Shown here piece after piece: positions 18,824 to 26,846 of a DNA stretch of 64,000 nucleotides. The notes beneath the pieces were generated by a model. That model was not told where the DNA came from, ran no database searches, and saw only the letters and a program-made list of their open reading frames with translations. The position numbers and the translations under genes are program-made. The stretch comes from Streptomyces spororaveus (GTDB lineage: Bacteria; Actinomycetota; Actinomycetes; Streptomycetales; Streptomycetaceae), in assembly GCF_016755875.1 (NCBI RefSeq), contig NZ_BNED01000005.1:6849501-6913500 (forward strand), read 5' to 3'. The number at the start of each line of letters is the position of its first letter. Positions within the stretch are counted from its first letter, which is position 1.

Positions 18824-19648
18824 CTGCCGCATCAGCAGATCCCGCAGCTCCCGCGCGTGCCTGCGGCTCACCTGGAGCTCCGCGGACCCGACCCGGACGC
18901 TGGTGGTCCCGGCCTCCAGCCGGAGCTCGTCGATCCGCGCCAGCGCCACCAGATGACGGCGGTGGATCCGTACGAAACCGCGCGCCGCCCAGCGCTCCTC
19001 CAGCGTGGACACGGGGATGCGGACCAGGTGGCTGCCCTCGTCGGTGTGCAGGCGGGCGTAGTCGCCCTGCGCCTCCACGTAGGAGATGTCCGCGATCGCC
19101 ACGAAGCGGGTCACCCCGCCCAGTTCGACGGCGATCTGCTCCGGCCCGCGGTCGGCGACGGTGACCCCGGCGGCCGGCCGTCTCGGCCCCGCCGCGGTGC
19201 CGCCCGCCACCGGGGCGTCGGCGGCCCCCACCGCGGCCGCCGGACCCTCCTCGGACCGGCCCAGCTGCTCGCAGGCCCGCCGGACGGCCTCGGCCAGCCG
19301 CTCCGGGCGCACCGGCTTGAGTACGTAGTCCACGGCCTTCAGGTCGAAGGCCTGTACGGCGAACCCCTCGTGCGCGGTGACGAACACGATCAGCGGCGGC
19401 CGCGCGAACCCGGCCAGCAGCCGGGCGATGTCCAGCCCGGTCAGCCCCGCCATGTGGATGTCCAGGAACACCACGTCGATGCCGTCGGCCCCGTCGGGGC
19501 CGGACTCCAGCGCCCGGGTGACCCGGCGCAGCGCCTCGGTGGCGTCCGAGGCACCCTCCGCGCTGCGCACCCGGGGGTCCGAGCGCAGCAGGTAGAGGAG
19601 TTCCTCCAGGAGCGGCTTCTCGTCGTCGACGGCCAGTACGCGCAGCAT
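18812..19648 (-). CDS. LytTR-family response regulator
   Basis: A 278-residue regulator. The receiver domain covers residues 1-125, with acidic pocket Asp8/Asp9, phospho-acceptor Asp63 in VVFLDIHMAG and the conserved Lys in DYVLKPVRP. An Ala/Gly-rich linker (about 130-165) leads to a LytTR DNA-binding domain (about 175-275: ISYVEAQGDYARLHT, FVRIHRRHLVAL, LQVSRRHARELRDLL). It probably receives phosphate from the LytS kinase at 15221-16462 and controls the symporter gene between them. LytTR proteins bind pairs of direct repeats; I could not pick a convincing pair here. Confidence 0.93.
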   Translation of the reverse strand: MLRVLAVDDEKPLLEELLYLLRSDPRVRSAEGASDATEALRRVTRALESGPDGADGIDVVFLDIHMAGLTGLDIARLLAGFARPPLIVFVTAHEGFAVQAFDLKAVDYVLKPVRPERLAEAVRRACEQLGRSEEGPAAAVGAADAPVAGGTAAGPRRPAAGVTVADRGPEQIAVELGGVTRFVAIADISYVEAQGDYARLHTDEGSHLVRIPVSTLEERWAARGFVRIHRRHLVALARIDELRLEAGTTSVRVGSAELQVSRRHARELRDLLMRQAAG

Positions 19649-19693
19649 GCGGCCGAGTCTAGAGAGGACTCGGCCGGGGCGGAACGGAAAGGG

Positions 19694-19734
19694 GCGCGGC
19701 CCCCGCCCAGGGGGGATGTGGGCGAGGGCCGCGC
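19694..19734 (-). terminator. Terminator downstream of the repeat lipoprotein gene
   Basis: Arms GCGCGGCCCCCGCCC and GGGCGAGGGCCGCGC (15 bp, one mismatch) around 11 nt. It sits between the lipoprotein stop and the lytTR start, both leftward, so it separates the two units. Confidence 0.75.
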
Positions 19735-19777
19735 GAACGGGGGTGGGGGGAGAAGGGAACGCGGGGAGGGGCGGGGA

Positions 19778-20815
19778 CTACTGGACGGTGATGAGCTTGC
19801 CGTCGGGGGAGACGGCGTACCAGGTGCCGCCCACGCCCTGGCCGTTGATGTCGCCGGGCTTCTTGTCACCGGTGAAGGTGTAGACGGGCCAGCAGTCGAT
19901 CGCCTGCTGCTTCATGCCGTCGGGGCGGTCCAGTACGGAGTAGCCCTTCTCCACGATGCCCTTGGCGTTGGCCTTGTCCACCGGGGGCACCACCGGCCAC
20001 TTGGCCACGCAGTCACCGGTGCAGTTGGAGGCCATGGGCCAGGCGGTGTCCTTCTTGAACCGGTAGACCGTCATCCCCTTGCCGTCGACGATGTGGTCGC
20101 CGAGCTTCGCGTCCTTCGCGACCGACAGCCCCGGGGCCGCCTCGGCGGCGCCACCCGCCTCGGCCCCGCCGGCGGGCGGGGCGGCCGGGGCCGCCGGGGC
20201 GGCCGGCGCCGCCGCCTTGGCGGCCTTCTTGCCGTCCGCCGCGAGCGCGAACCACACCCCGCCGACGCCCTGGCCGTTGACGTCGCCCGCCTTCGCGTCC
20301 TTGCTGTAGCGGTACGCGGGCCAGCCGCCCACCGTCAGCTGCTTGCTGCCGTCGCTGCGCACGACCTCGCCCAGCACCGCCGGGTCAATGCCCGCGGCGG
20401 CGATGGCGTCGCCCGCGGCGACCACCGGCCAGGTCTTCTCGCAGTCGCCGTCGCAGTTCGACTTCGGCGGCTTGGCGGTGTCCTTGTCGAAGCGGTAGAG
20501 GGTGAGCCCCGCGCTGTCGGTGAGGACCGGGCCGAGCTTGTCGTTCTGGGCGACCGCCAGCTGCCCGGCCGGCTTGGCGTTCGAGGCGCCGGCGGCAGCC
20601 GCGCCACCTGCGGCGTCCGCCGCGGGTGCCGCGCCGTCGGAGCCGTAGGCGTTGTCGGCGGCGGCCGGGGCCTTGCCGTAGTCCTGAGCGGCGGCCGCGG
20701 CCCCGACCGGCTTGGTGGTGTCGGCGGCCTTGTCTTCCGCAGGGCCGCAGGCCGTCGCCGCGAGGACGACGACGATCGCGGCCGCGGCCAGGGTGGTTCC
20801 GCGCTTCATGCCCAT
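19778..20815 (-). CDS. Secreted lipoprotein with duplicated Lipoprotein_15-type repeats (SCO0930-like)
   Basis: A 345-residue lipoprotein. The signal peptide MGMKRGTTLAAAAIVVVL runs into AATAC, whose Cys should be lipidated. After an Ala/Gly-rich spacer come two copies of a paired motif: LYRFDKDT...CDGDC...TWPVV then GWPAYRYSKD...GDVNGQGVGGVWFAL, and again VYRFKKDT...CTGDC...KWPVV then CWPVYTFTGD...GDINGQGVGGTWYAV. The paired Cys in CDGDC and CTGDC could form disulfides or bind metal or haem-like groups. The function is unknown. ATG 20815 follows GGGAGAGAT; the longer frame to 20932 would bury the signal peptide. Confidence 0.88.
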   Translation of the reverse strand: MGMKRGTTLAAAAIVVVLAATACGPAEDKAADTTKPVGAAAAAQDYGKAPAAADNAYGSDGAAPAADAAGGAAAAGASNAKPAGQLAVAQNDKLGPVLTDSAGLTLYRFDKDTAKPPKSNCDGDCEKTWPVVAAGDAIAAAGIDPAVLGEVVRSDGSKQLTVGGWPAYRYSKDAKAGDVNGQGVGGVWFALAADGKKAAKAAAPAAPAAPAAPPAGGAEAGGAAEAAPGLSVAKDAKLGDHIVDGKGMTVYRFKKDTAWPMASNCTGDCVAKWPVVPPVDKANAKGIVEKGYSVLDRPDGMKQQAIDCWPVYTFTGDKKPGDINGQGVGGTWYAVSPDGKLITVQ

Positions 20816-20932
20816 CTGATCTCTCCCACGTGTGGTGTCTGTCGCGTCCGCCACCGTGGTGGCGTCAACTGTGCTCAGGACACGGGCCGGTGGGAGAGAT
20901 CTGTTCACCCTGTCAGGTGTGGGCTGTTTCAC

Positions 20933-22072
20933 TCACCCCGCGCCGAACCCGGTGCGCCGCAGAGCCGTGGCCACAGCGAGGCCGAGAACCTGGTGTCCGC
21001 CGTCGTTGGGGTGCAGTCCGTCCGCCAGATGCTCGGGACCGAGCAGGTCACGGCCCGGGAGCACGGCGAGCCGGTCGTCCCCGGCGGCGATCCGGTCGCG
21101 GGCCGCGCGCTCCATCGCGTCGCGCAGGGCGCCGAGGGTGGCGCCGAGTCTGTTCGGGGTGCGTTCGGCGTCGGGCCGCAGGACGGGGGAGATCAGCAGG
21201 ATCGGGGTCCGCGGGTGCCCCTGGCGGACCAGTTCGAGGAACGCGCGGGTGGTCTCGTACAGCAGGGGTGCCGAAAAGGGCACCCGCGACCAGCAGTTGG
21301 TGCCGAAGGCGAGGGTGAGGACGTCGGCGGGCAGGCCCGCGAGCTGTTCGGCGGTGGCCAGCTCGCCGCGTGCGGCCCCCGCGTACCCGAGGTTGACGGT
21401 GTCCCAGCCGAGCGCCCGGCCGGTGACGGCGGGCCAGCCGTGGGCGGGACGGGTGGACCACCAGCCCTCGGTGATGGAGTCGCCGTGCACCACCCAGCGC
21501 GGGGCGGCCGGCGCCGGGGTGAGCGGGCCGCCGATCCCGCGCAGCCCGAGGATCAGCGGGGACTGGGTTTCGGGCGGGTGGATGGTGAAGGGGCCGGTGC
21601 CGCCGCCCAGGCCGATCCGTACGACGGCCTCCGCGGCCGGGTCGGTGAACACCTCGGTGACCACCCCGTGCCGGTCCCACAGCGCGAAGCCGTGCGCGAG
21701 GTCGCGCAGCGCGTCGGTGGGTCCGGGCACGGTCGCCCGGTAGCGGATCTCCACGGCCCGCGCGGTCTCGGTGGTGAACTCCAGCCGGACGCCGATGGGC
21801 AGGGTGGAGCGTTCGCCGGTGTCCCAGGGCAGCCGCATGGTGTCGGCCGGGTCGGCTCGGACCGGCCGACCCCGGTCCAGCCAGGCGACCCCGCGCAGGA
21901 AGGGCAGGGCGTCCTGCCACGGGGTGGGCTCGTCGGGGTGGCGCTGCAGCCCGGCCGGCCACGTGGATCCCGTCGGCCCTGCCGGCTCCATCGGCCCTGC
22001 CGGACCCATCGGCCCTGCCGGACCCATCGGCAGTCCTGCTCCGTCCAGCCCCGCTGGTCCCGGTGGTGTCAC
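20933..22072 (-). CDS. SGNH/GDSL hydrolase with collagen-like N-terminal tract
   Basis: A 379-residue esterase/lipase-type protein. Residues about 15-35 are Gly-X-Y triplets (GPAGPMGPAGPMEPAGPTG), encoded by an 18-bp tandem repeat. A beta-rich accessory domain follows (about 70-175). The catalytic SGNH domain has block I VVHGDSITEGWW (nucleophile Ser), the Asn block AFGTNCWS and block V DGLHPNDGGH with the Asp-His pair. No clear signal peptide is visible, so location is uncertain. GTG 22072 overlaps the SDR stop by 4 bp, making it the last gene of an LLM-SDR-SGNH operon. The substrate is unknown, but an acyl ester is likely. Confidence 0.87.
   Translation of the reverse strand: MTPPGPAGLDGAGLPMGPAGPMGPAGPMEPAGPTGSTWPAGLQRHPDEPTPWQDALPFLRGVAWLDRGRPVRADPADTMRLPWDTGERSTLPIGVRLEFTTETARAVEIRYRATVPGPTDALRDLAHGFALWDRHGVVTEVFTDPAAEAVVRIGLGGGTGPFTIHPPETQSPLILGLRGIGGPLTPAPAAPRWVVHGDSITEGWWSTRPAHGWPAVTGRALGWDTVNLGYAGAARGELATAEQLAGLPADVLTLAFGTNCWSRVPFSAPLLYETTRAFLELVRQGHPRTPILLISPVLRPDAERTPNRLGATLGALRDAMERAARDRIAAGDDRLAVLPGRDLLGPEHLADGLHPNDGGHQVLGLAVATALRRTGFGAG
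21973..22026 (+). repeat. Three 18-bp tandem repeats encoding Gly-X-Y triplets
   Basis: Units of TCGGCCCTGCCGGACCCA (plus strand) start at 21973, 21991 and 22009; the first differs at two bases. The unit length of 18 keeps frame, so copy number could change without breaking the SGNH gene. Confidence 0.85.
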
Positions 22073-22884
22073 TGGTCGCCTCCCATCGTCGGGTACGGGA
22101 AATTCACGCCGACCCCGCCGTCCACCACGAGCGTCTGCCCCGTGACGTACGAGGACAGCCGTGAGGCCAGGAAGTACAGGGCGGCCGCGATGTCCGCGGT
22201 CTCGGCGACCCGGCCCAGCGGGGCGTTCTCCGCGTTGCGCCGCCGCCCCTCGTCACCCAGCAGGGCGGCGACCCGCGGGGTCCACACCACCCCCGGTGCC
22301 ACCGCGTTCACCCGTACCCCGCTCGGGCCCAGTTCCACCGCCGCGGAGCGCATCAATGCCATCAGGGCGGCCTTGGCGGCCCCGTACGCGGCGTGCAGCG
22401 GGGCGGCGGTGAGCCCGGAGACGGAGGACACGAAGACCAGCGGTCCGCCCCCGGCCGCCGCGACGGCCTCGCCGCCGTACTGGACGGTGAGCCAGGCGTG
22501 CCGCAGGACGACGTCGAAGTGCCAGTCCCAGCCGGCGTCGTCCAGCTCGGACAGCCCCGCGTAGCGGGCCGCGCCCACGATGTCGACGACCCCGCCCACC
22601 GGGCCGCCGAGCAGCCCCGGAGCCTCCCGGAACAGGTCGCGCACGCCGTCGCGCGAGGTCACGTCGCAGCGGTACGGAAGCCCCCCGGTCTCGGCGGCGA
22701 CGGCCGCGGCCCGCTCCCCGTCGACGTCCACGCACAGCACCCGGGCGCCGCCCGCGGCCAGCGCGTGGGCGCTCTGGCGCCCGATGCCGTTGCCGGCGCC
22801 GAGCAGGACCAGGCGTCGGCCGTCGAGGCGGTGCAGGGCCGCGTAGTCGGGCACGGGCGAGGAGTCGAGCGGTCCGGTGCTCAC
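22069..22884 (-). CDS. Short-chain dehydrogenase/reductase (SDR)
   Basis: A 271-residue classical SDR. The cofactor motif is VLLGAGNGIGRQSAHAL (TGxxxGIG class; about 24-40), with an Asp-rich strand end VLCVDVDGERAA, which favours NAD(H). The catalytic Ser lies in VFVSSVSGLTAAP and the Tyr/Lys pair in AAYGAAKAAL. The C-terminus ends in YVTGQTLVVDGGVG, as usual. GTG 22884 overlaps the upstream LLM gene by 4 bp, and the stop overlaps the SGNH gene by 4 bp, so three genes are translationally coupled. Confidence 0.93.
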   Translation of the reverse strand: MSTGPLDSSPVPDYAALHRLDGRRLVLLGAGNGIGRQSAHALAAGGARVLCVDVDGERAAAVAAETGGLPYRCDVTSRDGVRDLFREAPGLLGGPVGGVVDIVGAARYAGLSELDDAGWDWHFDVVLRHAWLTVQYGGEAVAAAGGGPLVFVSSVSGLTAAPLHAAYGAAKAALMALMRSAAVELGPSGVRVNAVAPGVVWTPRVAALLGDEGRRRNAENAPLGRVAETADIAAALYFLASRLSSYVTGQTLVVDGGVGVNFPYPTMGGDQ

Positions 22885-23504
22885 GCGCCGGCCGTCCGGG
22901 GCACGTACCGGGCGAGTTCCGGAATGACCTCCTTGCCGAGGATCTCGATCGTCCGCAGGATCTCCCGGTGCGGGTCCTGCACGGGCTTGGGCGTCACCAT
23001 CCGGCGCGGGAAGCGGAACCGCTCGGAGGCGTACTCGAAGTACTCCTCCCGCCACATTCCGGTCACGATCCCGATCGCCTCGCGCCAGTCCTCCCGGGAC
23101 CGCTCCCGGTCCACCCCGAAGGCGGCCTGTTCCATGGGCGTGGAGCGCCCGGTGCCCCACTCAACCCGGCCCCCGGACAGTACGTCCACGGTGGCGACCT
23201 TCTCCGCGATGCGCTGCGGCGGGGTGAAGCCGAAGGGGGTCAGGGTCACCCCGAAGCCGAGCCGGATCCGCTCGGTCAGGGCGGCGAGGTGCCCGAGCAG
23301 CACCTCGGGGGCCGGACAGTGCGAGCGGCCCTCGCGGAAGTGGTGCTCGACCGCCCAGACCGTGCGGAAGCCCATCCGGTCGGCGAGCCGGATCTGCTCC
23401 ACGGCCTCCCGGTAGGCCCGTTGCTCCGCGTCGCGCTGGCCGTGCGGATGGGACCCGGGCCAGGGTCTCGGCACGTCGATCTCGTAGAGCACGTCCAGAT
23501 CCAT
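22881..23504 (-). pseudogene. LLM-class flavin oxidoreductase with in-frame internal deletion
   Basis: A 207-residue open frame against a family length of about 340-390. Residues 1-175 match the N-terminal half of luciferase-like monooxygenases: AVEHHFREG, GFGVTLTPFGFTPPQRIAE, DVLSGGRVEWGTGRST and the end of the barrel core VTPKPVQDPH. The sequence then jumps to the usual C-terminal tail, EILGKEVIPELARYVP. About 130-180 residues between them, including the substrate pocket and part of the FMN site, are missing without a frame break. It is probably not an active oxidoreductase, though the frame and coupling to the SDR gene persist. Start ATG 23504 has no strong ribosome site. Confidence 0.75.
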
Positions 23505-23561
23505 GGCGGCACGCTGCGGCAGATCTGACGAAGTGTCAAGAAAAGCGGCCCGGAGGGGTTG

Positions 23562-23657
23562 CGCAGCGATCGATCATCCACACGCAACAAACGACTGTCA
23601 GTGACAGATCCGCGCAATGATCGTGCGCCAATGTGCAAGGATGGTGCATTACGGGCG
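23562..23657. promoter_or_regulatory. Phased half-site array upstream of the permease gene
   Basis: CGCA-type half-sites begin at 23562 (CGCAGCGATCGA), 23583 (CGCAACAAACGA), 23613 (CGCAATGATCGT) and 23634 (TGCAAGGATGGT), spaced 21, 30 and 21 bp. The last two extend to inverted repeats CGCA-N7-TGCG and TGCA-N7-TGCA. Spacing of two and three helical turns puts all sites on one DNA face, as for Lrp/AsnC octamers. The interval 23505-23810 between the LLM gene and the permease holds no gene. Confidence 0.5.
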
Positions 23658-23810
23658 GTATCACTCAGCTCGTAGGCTCACTCGCTGTACGTGGAGTGGC
23701 GTGGACCGCCTGCTCGGCGGTTCCCCATGCCCAGGCTGGCTCCTGCCCGCCCGCTCCGGACCGCTGCGGTCGAAGCCTTATCCCCACCCGCAGTGTCAAA
23801 GGAGTCACAC

Positions 23811-25265
23811 GTGCTCGAAACCGGCCAGGCGCCACCGCTCACGTCCGAGCCCAGTAGGCCCGTCCACCCGCTGATGCGCCGCAAGCCCGTCGAGCAGCTC
23901 GTCGCCGAGGGCGGCCAGGGCGAGGGCGGCTCGCTGCGCCGCTCGCTGACCATGTGGCAGCTGACGATGATCAGCATCGGCGCCACCCTGGGCACCGGCA
24001 TCTTCGTCGTCCTCGGCACCGCGACCCCCAAGGCCGGCCCCGCCGTGACGATCTCCTTCGTCATCGCGGGCCTCACCGCCCTGTTCTCGGCGCTCTCCTA
24101 CGCGGAGCTGGCCGGATCGGTCCCGGTCTCCGGGTCCTCGTACTCGTACTCCTACGCCACCATGGGCGAGCTCATCGCCTGGATCTGCGGCTGGTGCCTG
24201 GTCCTGGAGTACGGCGTGTCCGTCGCGGCCGTCGCCGTCGGCTGGGGTGAGTACCTCAACGAACTGCTCGACGGGACGATAGGCGTCACCATCCCCGACG
24301 CGGTCTCCGCACCCCTCGGCGACGGCGGCTTCATCAACCTGCCGGCGCTGGTCGTGGTCCTCCTCGCCATGGTCTTCCTGATGCGCGGCGCCAAGGAGAG
24401 CGCCCGGGTCAACTCGATCATGGTCGGCGTGAAGATCGTCACCCTGCTGCTCTTCATCGGCATCGGCTTCATGGGCATCAAGGCCGGCAACTACGCCCCG
24501 CTCGCCCCGCTCGGCGTCACCGGCATCAGCGCCGCCGCCTCCACGCTCTTCTTCTCGTACATCGGCTTCGACGCCGCCTCCACCGCCGGTGAAGAGGCCA
24601 AGAACCCCAAGCGCGACCTGCCCCGCGCGATCATGCTCTCGCTGCTGATCGTCACCGTGCTGTACGTCCTCGTCGCCTTCGTCGCCGTCGGCGCCATGCC
24701 GTGGCAGGACTTCGAGGGCACCGAGGCCGCGCTCGCGCAGATCATGACCGACGTCTCCGGCCACACCTTCTGGGGCGTCGTCCTCGCCGCCGGTGCCGTC
24801 GTCGCCATCGCCTCCGTCGTCTTCGCCGTGCTCTACGGCCAGACCCGCATCCTCTTCGCCATGTCCCGCGACGGCCTCGTTCCCAAGGTCTTCGCCAAGG
24901 TCAACCCGAAGACCGGCGCCCCCCGCGCCAACGTCGTGATCGTGTCCCTCTTCTGCGGCGCCCTCGCGGCCTTCATCCCGCTCGGCAAGCTCGCCGACGC
25001 CACCAGCATCGGCACCCTCTTCGCCTTCGGCCTGGTCAACGTCGCCGTCATCATCCTGCGCCGGACCCGCCCGGACATGCCGCGCACCTTCAAGGTCGCG
25101 CTGTTCCCCGTCACGCCGATCCTCGGCGTCATCGCCTGCGGCTACATGATGTTCAGCCTCGATACCGCCACGTGGATCGTCTTCGGTGGCTGGATGATCG
25201 CAGGCCTCGTGTTCTACTTCCTGTACGGCATCCGCCGCTCCCGACTGGCCACAGCAGAGAAGTGA
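23811..25265 (+). CDS. APC-family amino-acid permease (cationic amino acid transporter type)
   Basis: A 484-residue permease with about 12 hydrophobic segments. The family hallmark GATLGTGIFVVLGTA lies in the first helix (about 58-72), followed by YAELAGSVPVSGSSYSYSYA. FDAASTAGEEAKNPKRDLPR sits in the middle loop and the C-terminal half has LYGQTRILFAMSRDGLVP. These motifs are those of the CAT/YfnA branch, which moves cationic and branched amino acids. GTG 23811 has AAAGGAG seven bases upstream; longer frames lack this. A Lrp regulator gene starts 10 bp after the stop, and the upstream region shares half-sites with the davA promoter. Lysine or another basic amino acid is therefore a reasonable guess. 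Confidence 0.92.
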   Translation: MLETGQAPPLTSEPSRPVHPLMRRKPVEQLVAEGGQGEGGSLRRSLTMWQLTMISIGATLGTGIFVVLGTATPKAGPAVTISFVIAGLTALFSALSYAELAGSVPVSGSSYSYSYATMGELIAWICGWCLVLEYGVSVAAVAVGWGEYLNELLDGTIGVTIPDAVSAPLGDGGFINLPALVVVLLAMVFLMRGAKESARVNSIMVGVKIVTLLLFIGIGFMGIKAGNYAPLAPLGVTGISAAASTLFFSYIGFDAASTAGEEAKNPKRDLPRAIMLSLLIVTVLYVLVAFVAVGAMPWQDFEGTEAALAQIMTDVSGHTFWGVVLAAGAVVAIASVVFAVLYGQTRILFAMSRDGLVPKVFAKVNPKTGAPRANVVIVSLFCGALAAFIPLGKLADATSIGTLFAFGLVNVAVIILRRTRPDMPRTFKVALFPVTPILGVIACGYMMFSLDTATWIVFGGWMIAGLVFYFLYGIRRSRLATAEK

Positions 25266-25275
25266 TCCACCCGCA

Positions 25276-25731
25276 GTGCGACTGAACGATCTCGACGAAC
25301 GCATCGTGCACGCCCTCGCCGAGGACGCCCGGCGTTCCTACGCGGACATCGGCTCCGAGGTCGGTCTCTCGGCCCCCGCCGTGAAGCGGCGCGTGGACCG
25401 GCTGCGCGCCGAAGGCGCCATCACCGGCTTCACGGTCCGGGTGGACCCGGCCGCCATGGGCTGGGAGACCGAGGGCTTCATCGAGATCTACTGCCGCCAC
25501 AACACCTCGCCGGACGACATCCGGCGAGGGTTGGAGCGGTACCCCGAGGTGGTGGCCGCGTCGACCGTCACCGGCGACGCGGACGCCCTCGTCCAGGTCT
25601 TCGCCTCGGACATGCGCCACTTCGAGAGGGTCCTGGAACGCATCGCGGGCGAGCCCTTCGTGGAACGCACCAAGTCCGTGCTCGTCCTCTCCCCGCTGCT
25701 GCGCCGCTTCACCTCCGGCGCCCCCGCCTGA
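25276..25731 (+). CDS. Lrp/AsnC-family transcriptional regulator
   Basis: A 151-residue regulator. The N-terminal HTH has LNDLDERIVHALAEDARRSY and VGLSAPAVKRRVDRL (about 30-44). The C-terminal RAM ligand-binding sheet begins FIEIYCRH and carries VTGDADALVQVF. Ten base pairs separate it from the amino-acid permease, so the two are probably one operon. By family it binds an amino acid and acts as a multimer that wraps DNA. It is the best local candidate to bind the phased CGCA arrays before the permease and davA. Confidence 0.94.
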   Translation: MRLNDLDERIVHALAEDARRSYADIGSEVGLSAPAVKRRVDRLRAEGAITGFTVRVDPAAMGWETEGFIEIYCRHNTSPDDIRRGLERYPEVVAASTVTGDADALVQVFASDMRHFERVLERIAGEPFVERTKSVLVLSPLLRRFTSGAPA

Positions 25732-25750
25732 GATCCCCGGTCCCCGGCGC

Positions 25751-26461
25751 TCACGCCCGCGGGGTACGAAGCCCCAGGAAGAGCGGACTGCGGCGCAGGG
25801 TGAAGCCCATCGACCCGTAGAGCCGAACGGCTCCGGTGTTGGACGCCGCCGCGTGCAGGAACGGGCGGTCCCCGCGCCCTCGTATCTCCGCCGCGACCGC
25901 GCGTATCAGCCGGTCGGCCAGACCCCGGCCCCGGTGGTCCGGGCGCGTGCACACCGCGCTGATCTCCGACCAGCCCTCCGGCCGCATCCGCTCCCCGGCC
26001 ATCGCGACCAGCCGGCCCTCGTGGCGGATCCCGAGGTAGGTGCCCAGCTCGACCGTCCGGTCCAGGAACGGGCCGGGCCGGGTCAGCTCCACCAGCTCCA
26101 GCATCTCCGGTACATCGGCGGGCCCCAGCGGCACCGCCTCCGGCGCGGCCCCGGCCCGGACCTCCCGCCCGTCCAGCTGCACACCCGGAATCGTCGCCAG
26201 CGTCTCCCACCCCGGCGGAGGGGTCAGCAGCCCCGTCACCCACACCTCCTCACCGGGACCGGCCAGCGCGGCCAGATCCGCCCACGCGCGCGGGTCCCCC
26301 GGATCGGCGAGCGCCGAGAACGGGGACGCGTCCAGCACGTAGCGGGCCGCCAGGCCCGCGGGCCCGAACTCGGCGAAACCGCGGTGCGGCCCGGTCAGCG
26401 CGGCCCAGACCGGATTGTCGAGTACTTCACTGCCGCACAGCGTGCCGCTCTCGGGGGACAT
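25751..26461 (-). CDS. GNAT-family N-acetyltransferase
   Basis: A 236-residue protein whose C-terminal half is a GNAT domain. The acetyl-CoA pyrophosphate-binding motif is CTRPDHRGRGLADRLI (about 170-185), preceded by strand VAMAGERMRPEGWSEISAV and followed by HAAASNTGAVRLYGSMGF. The N-terminal half (PVWAALTGPHRGFAEFG and beyond) is an FR47-like accessory region. The substrate is unknown. ATG 26461 is chosen for GGAAGGAG upstream; the frame could extend to 26557. It converges with the Lrp gene and diverges from the leader peptide region. Confidence 0.88.
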   Translation of the reverse strand: MSPESGTLCGSEVLDNPVWAALTGPHRGFAEFGPAGLAARYVLDASPFSALADPGDPRAWADLAALAGPGEEVWVTGLLTPPPGWETLATIPGVQLDGREVRAGAAPEAVPLGPADVPEMLELVELTRPGPFLDRTVELGTYLGIRHEGRLVAMAGERMRPEGWSEISAVCTRPDHRGRGLADRLIRAVAAEIRGRGDRPFLHAAASNTGAVRLYGSMGFTLRRSPLFLGLRTPRA

Positions 26462-26634
26462 GGGTGCGGGGCTCCTTCCGTGGGGCGACGGCGTCCGGGT
26501 CGTGACCGCCTTCTTGACGGCCCCCGGCGCCGCCACGAGACTGCGGGGGACGGCCATGACGGACAGCGCCCGCCACCGGAAGCCTAACCAGCACCGGACG
26601 GGGACGGCCGAGGACAGGACGGGGGTGGGCGGCG

Positions 26635-26772
26635 GTGACGGCGGTGGAAACGGCCAGGACGGCGGACGCGGACCCCGACACGCACGCCCGGACCCTGCGG
26701 CGCCGGTGGCTCACCCGGCGCCTGCACATCGACCTCCTGAGGGTGTGCAGCGCATTCGGCGCTCGCGGCTGA
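26635..26772 (+). CDS. Candidate cis-acting leader peptide
   Basis: A short frame ending LTRRLHIDLLRVCSAFGARG and TGA at 26770-26772. This matches the pattern of actinobacterial leader peptides (LTRRxHxDLxRVxSAxC), known upstream of sulfur genes; in mycobacteria such a peptide is a cysteine-responsive attenuator. Here a Cys follows the RV. The start is uncertain: GTG 26635 gives 45 residues and GTG 26644 gives 42, longer than the usual 20-30. The next gene starts 74 bp downstream. The region 26462-26846 otherwise holds no gene. Confidence 0.55.
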   Translation: MTAVETARTADADPDTHARTLRRRWLTRRLHIDLLRVCSAFGARG

Positions 26773-26846
26773 CCCCCACCGGATACGAGTGACCCGGACC
26801 GGGCGCGCGCACCGCGCCGCCCGTTGTCCTCCACCCCAGGAGAGTC

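Noticed and set aside
18095..22564. A 1489-codon plus-strand frame
   Set aside because: It crosses five well-supported minus-strand genes and is low-complexity.
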